64,000 nt of DNA, taken from positions 21,009 through 85,008 of the forward strand of contig MKTK01000011.1 in assembly GCA_001898255.1 (NCBI GenBank), given 5' to 3'. Shown piece after piece: positions 59,092-64,000 of this stretch. How positions within the stretch are numbered: the stretch's first letter is position 1; each line of letters starts with the position of its first letter. The translations under genes were made by a program, and so were the position numbers. The stretch comes from Chryseobacterium sp. 39-10 (GTDB taxonomy: Bacteria; Bacteroidota; Bacteroidia; Flavobacteriales; Weeksellaceae). Below the pieces are notes generated by a model, which made no database searches, was not told the DNA's origin, and saw only the letters and a program-made list of their open reading frames with translations.

Positions 59092-62000
59092 TTATTCTCG
59101 GTTTTTCACCAGGATCCAGCCACTGTATTGATTGACAGTTGGTGTACCCGGCTCTCGCCATTTCATAACATACCAGTAACTTCCTGTTGAAAGTTCTTTT
59201 CCAAAAGCTCTTCCGTCCCAGATGTAATTATTGCTCTTGTTACCAGTAAAGAGGAGCTTGCCATAGCGATCGAAAATCTGCATGAATGAATCCTCTTTCT
59301 TCAGTAATCCTGAATAATCCAGTATATCGTTTACGCCGTCACCATTCGGGGTAATCACATTGTAAAGTTCAATGACGTTAATGTTGGTAGAAACCGGTGC
59401 GCAATTGTCGGCCGAAATTACATAGATCGTATGATCGCCACCACGAACGTTGGTGAACACATTCGATGATTGATAATTATTGTTGTCCATCGCGTATTGG
59501 TATGGTGGGTTTCCACCGCTTACCTGCACCGTAACGGTTGTTCCCTGTATTTCTACAGAAGTAATTACAGGTAAATCAAAAGCGGTTACCGATACATGCT
59601 GCTTGTACACACAGGTTCCTGTTTTCAGCTCTACCCAATAATCACCCACCGGAACAGTCACTGTTTGTGAGGTTGCGCCCGTACTCCATAGGTATCCGTC
59701 GAATCCTCCACCTGCATCCAAGGTTGTCGTAGTTCCGGGGCATATTGGTTTATCTATCAAAAGGTCAGATTTTCTCGGTACCTGGAAAGAAACATTCAGC
59801 TTGCCGATAACATCGCAGAATCCTGTTTTAGAGAACCTGATGTAAAAGACCTGATCACCCGTGACCGTTTGTGCCGAAGATACCGGGCCAATATTGTTTT
59901 CTGCATCATGTTGGCTCATGTAATATTTTAAGGACACCGCGTTATCATTGGTAAATCGTGATTTGTAAGTGTTAAGCGTGATGTTTTCGGTTCCGTTGCG
60001 GTCATTGTCACATACCGTTACGGTTTCATTGTTTGAAAGCAGCGGAATATTATTACCGAACTTAAACTCGATTTGTTTCACATCCGCCGGACAATACTGC
60101 GAAACTGCATACACATAAACCTTGGTATTGGCAGTATAAGACCATGTTGCCGGATTTTGAATATAGTTGTTGTTTCCTACTGCTGCATCTCCAGGATTGA
60201 GGTAATAACGAACCGTGAACAGCGATGCATTACCGATGATGGAATTGGTAATGTTATCCAGATTCACCGGAATGGAACCATCAAAATCATCATCACAAAG
60301 GGTTCCTGCATAATTGGTGAGTTTCCATATCGGTTTTGGAGATTCTACAATGGTAATCGTTTTGGTGAAAACACATGTTGAAGCGTTGGTGAAGGAAACC
60401 GTATAAACACCAACCCCTAATGTTGCGGTATTGGTCGTGGAAACCACCGTGCTTCCTTTTTTCCATAGCCACGCGGTATAGGTCGTTTCCGCGTTTAGCG
60501 TGATAGTACTTCCTTGACAAATCGTGTAAGTATCGAGCAGTGCAGTAGGAGTAGATTGTTTGAACAATACTTTCAACTCACCAATGGCATCACAGAAACC
60601 TGCTTTTTTGAAACGGTAGTAGAACGTTGTATTTGCAGTAATCGGTTGATTAGCACCAATTGTAGGAGTACCGTTTTGTGCATTTGCCAAAGTAGTATAA
60701 TATTTTGCTGAAGCAATTACAGCAGGATCTGTACTAAACAGATTTCTATAATTGGCAAGGTTAATGTTTTCCGTTCCGTTCAAATCATTATCACAAACGG
60801 TAGTAGTTTCGGAGTTTGAGATTAAAGATAAATCGGTTCCGAATTTAAACTCAATCGGGAAGACTTCACCCGGGCAATACTGCGATTCTGCTCTTACCCA
60901 AATCTTAATATTGCCAGAATATGACCAACCTGCAGGATTTTGAATAAAGTTTCCGTTACCTAAATTCGCATCAGTTGGATTCAGATAATAGTGAACCGTA
61001 AACAGCGTGTGATTGGTAATGATAATCGGTGTAACGTTATTGAGATTCACGGGAATGATACCGTCGAAATTCTCATCACAAAGCGTAGAGTTGTACGCGG
61101 TGAGATTCCAGATTGGTTTTGGAGAATCAACGATGGTAATCGTTTTGGTAAATATACATCCCGATGAATTGGTGAAGGAAACGGTATAAACTCCGGCACT
61201 TAAGGTTGCGGTATTGGTCGTGGAAACCACCGTACTTCCTTTTTTCCATAACCATGCGGTATAGGTCGTTTCCGCATTCAGTGTAGTGGTGCTTCCTGCA
61301 CAAACGGTATAGGAATCGCGTAATGCTGTGGGTGTAGCAGCTTTAAATACAAGGTTCAGTGTGCCAATCACGTCGCAGAAACCGGCTTTGGTAAAGCGAT
61401 AGTAGAAGGTCTTGTCTGCTGTAATGGTTTGTGCTGCGGTAATCGCTCCGGTGTTGTTTTGTGCATTTTGGAGCGTTGCGAAATAGCGAACTGTTACCGA
61501 AGTATCGGCGGTAAACAATGATCGGTAATTACCGAGGTTGATATTTTCGGTGCCGTCAATATTATTGTCACAAACGGTCGGATTTACGGTGTGGTCGATC
61601 AAAGGCAGGTCGGTTCCGAACTTAAACTCGATCTGTTTCACTTCTGCAGGGCAATACTGCGAAACTGCATACACATAAACCTTGGTATTGGCAGTATAAG
61701 ACCATGTTGCCGGATTTTGAATATAGTTGTTGTTTCCTACTGCTGCATCTCCAGGATTGAGGTAATAACGAACGGTAAACAGCGTTGGATTGCCGAGAAT
61801 CACCGGTGTCACCTGATTCAGGTTTACATTAATAATGCCATCAAAATTACTATCACACAGTGCGCCATTGAATGCTGCCAAATTCCAGATCGGTTTCGGC
61901 GATTCCACAATGGTGATATTCTTGGTGAAAATACATCCGTCTCCATCTGTAAACGAAACCTTGTAAACACCTAACCCTAAGGTCGCAGTATTGCTTGTAG

Positions 62001-64000
62001 AAACAGTAGTACTTCCACTTTGCCATAACCATGAAGTATAGGTCGTCTCCGCATTGAGTGTAATCGTGCTTCCCTGACAAACGGTGTATGAGTCATGTAG
62101 AGCCGTTGGTGTTCCTTGCTTGAACTGAAGATTCAATACCCCAATCTCGTCGCAGAAACCGGCTTTGGTGAAACGGTAATAGAAGGTTTTATCTCCGGTA
62201 ATGGTTTGGGTTGGTGCAATGCTGGGTGTATTATTCTGCGCGGCCTGCAACGTCGCGAAATATTTAACCGTTGCGGCAGCATCTGTTGTAAACAAAGAGG
62301 TCATGGTGGACAGGTCAACATTTTCAGTATTATTGTGGTCATTGTCGCACACTATTTTGGATTGTGGAGTTGCGACAGTGAATTTGGTTCCTGTTTTTAG
62401 CTGAATTTCTTTGATGGTGGTGGGGCAGCCATTGGGTGCATCCACACGAATCCATACCGAAGTGTCGGCTGTAAAGCTGAAAATTCCAGTTAAATTATTG
62501 GTTCCGTTCGCTGTTGCAAAAGCCGAAGTGGCATAATATTTCACCACAAAATTGGAGGGCTGCACCAAAACAATAGGCGTTATGGTACTGAGATCTACTT
62601 TGTAAACGCCGTCAATTTTTCCGTCGATATCCTCATCGCAATGAAGCTTGGTGTAAAGGGTTTCCTTCACTTCCGGTGCTAATTTCGATTTGAGTTCCAC
62701 TTTTGCAACGGAAACACAATTCATTGAATTGACTAATCGTACATAGATGAAACCATCCGCCGAAGTATAATTGGTGAAATTAAGAATCTGATTGGCAGCA
62801 ATGTTATTTTGTGCACCGTTTTGAGTGGTGAAGTAAGTTTTGGTGAGTGTTCCATCGGGTGATACATTCGCAGTGGAAAGGTCGTAGGTGGCAACTCCAT
62901 TGGTAGAACATTGCTGCAATACAGCATCGTCACGCTTTTCAATCATGTGAACGGTAGTTTGTACTGTTTCGCAATCCGGAATAGCACCCATTCCACAGAA
63001 AGAAAATTTGAATTGATCGGTACCCGACGCACCAGGATTAGCATTGTAGGTAATGGTTCCGTTTGGATTCACCACCACAGTACCTTTTGAAGGAGCAGTT
63101 ACAATGGTTACTGTGGCAGGATTGACGGCCTGTGAACTAAGTGCAAATGCAGGCGTAATAATTTCGTTAATTCCACAACTGTTAATATTGTTATTGGTAT
63201 AGGTGGTACAGTTATAGAATTTATAATCCTGTGTTTGAATCTGCGAACAAGAGCCCTGCTGAATTCTAACAGCATAAATTCCTGCTTGTGGTGGTTCGTA
63301 GGTATTAGTTCCTGTTGCGCCTGGAGCAGTACTATAAGTGCCGTCTGGATTTTTTATAAGCCATTGATAGCTGTCGAATCCTTCAGTTACCGCCAATTTA
63401 ACACCCGGTAAACAATCGCCGCTCACTTTTAGGATTAACGGAATAGCTGAAAAACCAGCGAAGTAGCCGCCGTAACCGAATGCCGCATTGCCACTTGCAA
63501 TACCGGCTGTTACAGCTTTTGTGGATTGTACGGTAATATTTCCGGTTACATTAGGAATGGAATATGTTACCCATTTTTGTTCTGCCGGAATGGTCGAAAT
63601 ATCATAAGGACCATAAGTTAAAGCAGGTGTATTACCATTAACAGTTACGGCTGCTCCTTTTTCGGTAATAATGTTGAGCTTGGTTGTAAATGTCGGACTG
63701 TGAGGTACATTTGATAGATAGTTAATATAGCTTATCTCGTCAATCTTCCTCGGTAGGTAGCAGTTCAGCGGCGGTATATAATTCATACCTCCTGTTGCAA
63801 GAGGTGCTGATCCGAATTCCACCCCTCCCAAAAGCTGAAATACATATACTTTTTTTCCGCTTGCCGTGCGGATATGCAAATTGTAATGATTATTGCCTCG
63901 GAGTACAAAACTACTTTCTGGCACGCGGTAGTAGTCACCCGGGTTAGCGAGTGTAGTGACAGCGGTAGGCGAGTCATTCAAATAAATTGGCGTATTGGCT
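59092..64000 (-). CDS. Large secreted adhesin-like protein with T9SS type B (gliding motility-associated) C-terminal domain; 5' end beyond window
   Basis: Over 1600 aa; C-terminus NVITPNGDGVNDILDYSGLLKKEDSFMQIFDRYGKLLFTG...GKELSTGSYWYVMKWRE; frame open to window edge (..TPIYLNDSPTAVTTLANPGDYYRV), IgGFc-binding-like N-terminal region. Confidence 0.92.
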   Translation of the reverse strand, partial: ANTPIYLNDSPTAVTTLANPGDYYRVPESSFVLRGNNHYNLHIRTASGKKVYVFQLLGGVEFGSAPLATGGMNYIPPLNCYLPRKIDEISYINYLSNVPHSPTFTTKLNIITEKGAAVTVNGNTPALTYGPYDISTIPAEQKWVTYSIPNVTGNITVQSTKAVTAGIASGNAAFGYGGYFAGFSAIPLILKVSGDCLPGVKLAVTEGFDSYQWLIKNPDGTYSTAPGATGTNTYEPPQAGIYAVRIQQGSCSQIQTQDYKFYNCTTYTNNNINSCGINEIITPAFALSSQAVNPATVTIVTAPSKGTVVVNPNGTITYNANPGASGTDQFKFSFCGMGAIPDCETVQTTVHMIEKRDDAVLQQCSTNGVATYDLSTANVSPDGTLTKTYFTTQNGAQNNIAANQILNFTNYTSADGFIYVRLVNSMNCVSVAKVELKSKLAPEVKETLYTKLHCDEDIDGKIDGVYKVDLSTITPIVLVQPSNFVVKYYATSAFATANGTNNLTGIFSFTADTSVWIRVDAPNGCPTTIKEIQLKTGTKFTVATPQSKIVCDNDHNNTENVDLSTMTSLFTTDAAATVKYFATLQAAQNNTPSIAPTQTITGDKTFYYRFTKAGFCDEIGVLNLQFKQGTPTALHDSYTVCQGSTITLNAETTYTSWLWQSGSTTVSTSNTATLGLGVYKVSFTDGDGCIFTKNITIVESPKPIWNLAAFNGALCDSNFDGIINVNLNQVTPVILGNPTLFTVRYYLNPGDAAVGNNNYIQNPATWSYTANTKVYVYAVSQYCPAEVKQIEFKFGTDLPLIDHTVNPTVCDNNIDGTENINLGNYRSLFTADTSVTVRYFATLQNAQNNTGAITAAQTITADKTFYYRFTKAGFCDVIGTLNLVFKAATPTALRDSYTVCAGSTTTLNAETTYTAWLWKKGSTVVSTTNTATLSAGVYTVSFTNSSGCIFTKTITIVDSPKPIWNLTAYNSTLCDENFDGIIPVNLNNVTPIIITNHTLFTVHYYLNPTDANLGNGNFIQNPAGWSYSGNIKIWVRAESQYCPGEVFPIEFKFGTDLSLISNSETTTVCDNDLNGTENINLANYRNLFSTDPAVIASAKYYTTLANAQNGTPTIGANQPITANTTFYYRFKKAGFCDAIGELKVLFKQSTPTALLDTYTICQGSTITLNAETTYTAWLWKKGSTVVSTTNTATLGVGVYTVSFTNASTCVFTKTITIVESPKPIWKLTNYAGTLCDDDFDGSIPVNLDNITNSIIGNASLFTVRYYLNPGDAAVGNNNYIQNPATWSYTANTKVYVYAVSQYCPADVKQIEFKFGNNIPLLSNNETVTVCDNDRNGTENITLNTYKSRFTNDNAVSLKYYMSQHDAENNIGPVSSAQTVTGDQVFYIRFSKTGFCDVIGKLNVSFQVPRKSDLLIDKPICPGTTTTLDAGGGFDGYLWSTGATSQTVTVPVGDYWVELKTGTCVYKQHVSVTAFDLPVITSVEIQGTTVTVQVSGGNPPYQYAMDNNNYQSSNVFTNVRGGDHTIYVISADNCAPVSTNINVIELYNVITPNGDGVNDILDYSGLLKKEDSFMQIFDRYGKLLFTGNKSNNYIWDGRAFGKELSTGSYWYVMKWREPGTPTVNQYSGWILVKNRE
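59780..62400 (-). repeat. Tandem ~780-bp (about 260-aa) repeats within the adhesin gene (three full and one partial)
   Basis: Repeated VCDNxxxGTENxxLxxYRSLFTxD...FYYRFTKAGFCDxIGxLNLxFK...SYTVCxGSTxTLNAETTYTxWLW...SPKPIWNL modules at about 780-bp spacing. Confidence 0.85.

Noticed and set aside
59780-62400. CRISPR-like array from periodic repeats at the right end
   Set aside because: The repeats are about 780 bp, in-frame and encode protein modules of an adhesin; no short direct repeats with unique spacers or cas genes seen anywhere in the window.
1-64000. Prophage, integron or complete transposon
   Set aside because: No integrase, transposase, terminase or capsid-like product recognised in any supplied translation.

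Overview
The window is a Flavobacteriia-type (Chryseobacterium/Kaistella-like) chromosomal segment. It is mostly housekeeping genes: rplJ(3' end)-rplL-rpoB...rpoC, ribBA, aroC, miaA, hemH, lnt, folB, thrA-thrB-thrC, nadA, gmk, rluD, hemW, murI, rsmD, a partial paa cluster, hutI, ruvB, coaE, tRNA-Cys, and a large T9SS type-B adhesin running off the right edge. The most unusual structure is a three-gene, AT-rich, co-directional cassette between rpoB and rpoC. It encodes a DUF2723/GT-C-like membrane protein, a YadA-head-repeat surface protein split by a G8 homopolymer (probable phase-variable or frameshifted), and a secreted metzincin with a T9SS tail. Second is an unannotated threonine leader peptide (8 consecutive Thr codons, with a matching Bacteroidetes-type promoter) upstream of thrA. 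Others include a structured rpoB 5' leader with a 38-nt polypyrimidine tract, a GC-rich REP-like element before miaA, promoter/start-codon geometry predicting leaderless aroC and helicase mRNAs, a paa cluster lacking paaA/paaE, and long identical blocks between alternate repeats of the terminal adhesin. All calls come from reading the sequence and supplied translations; no database search was run.
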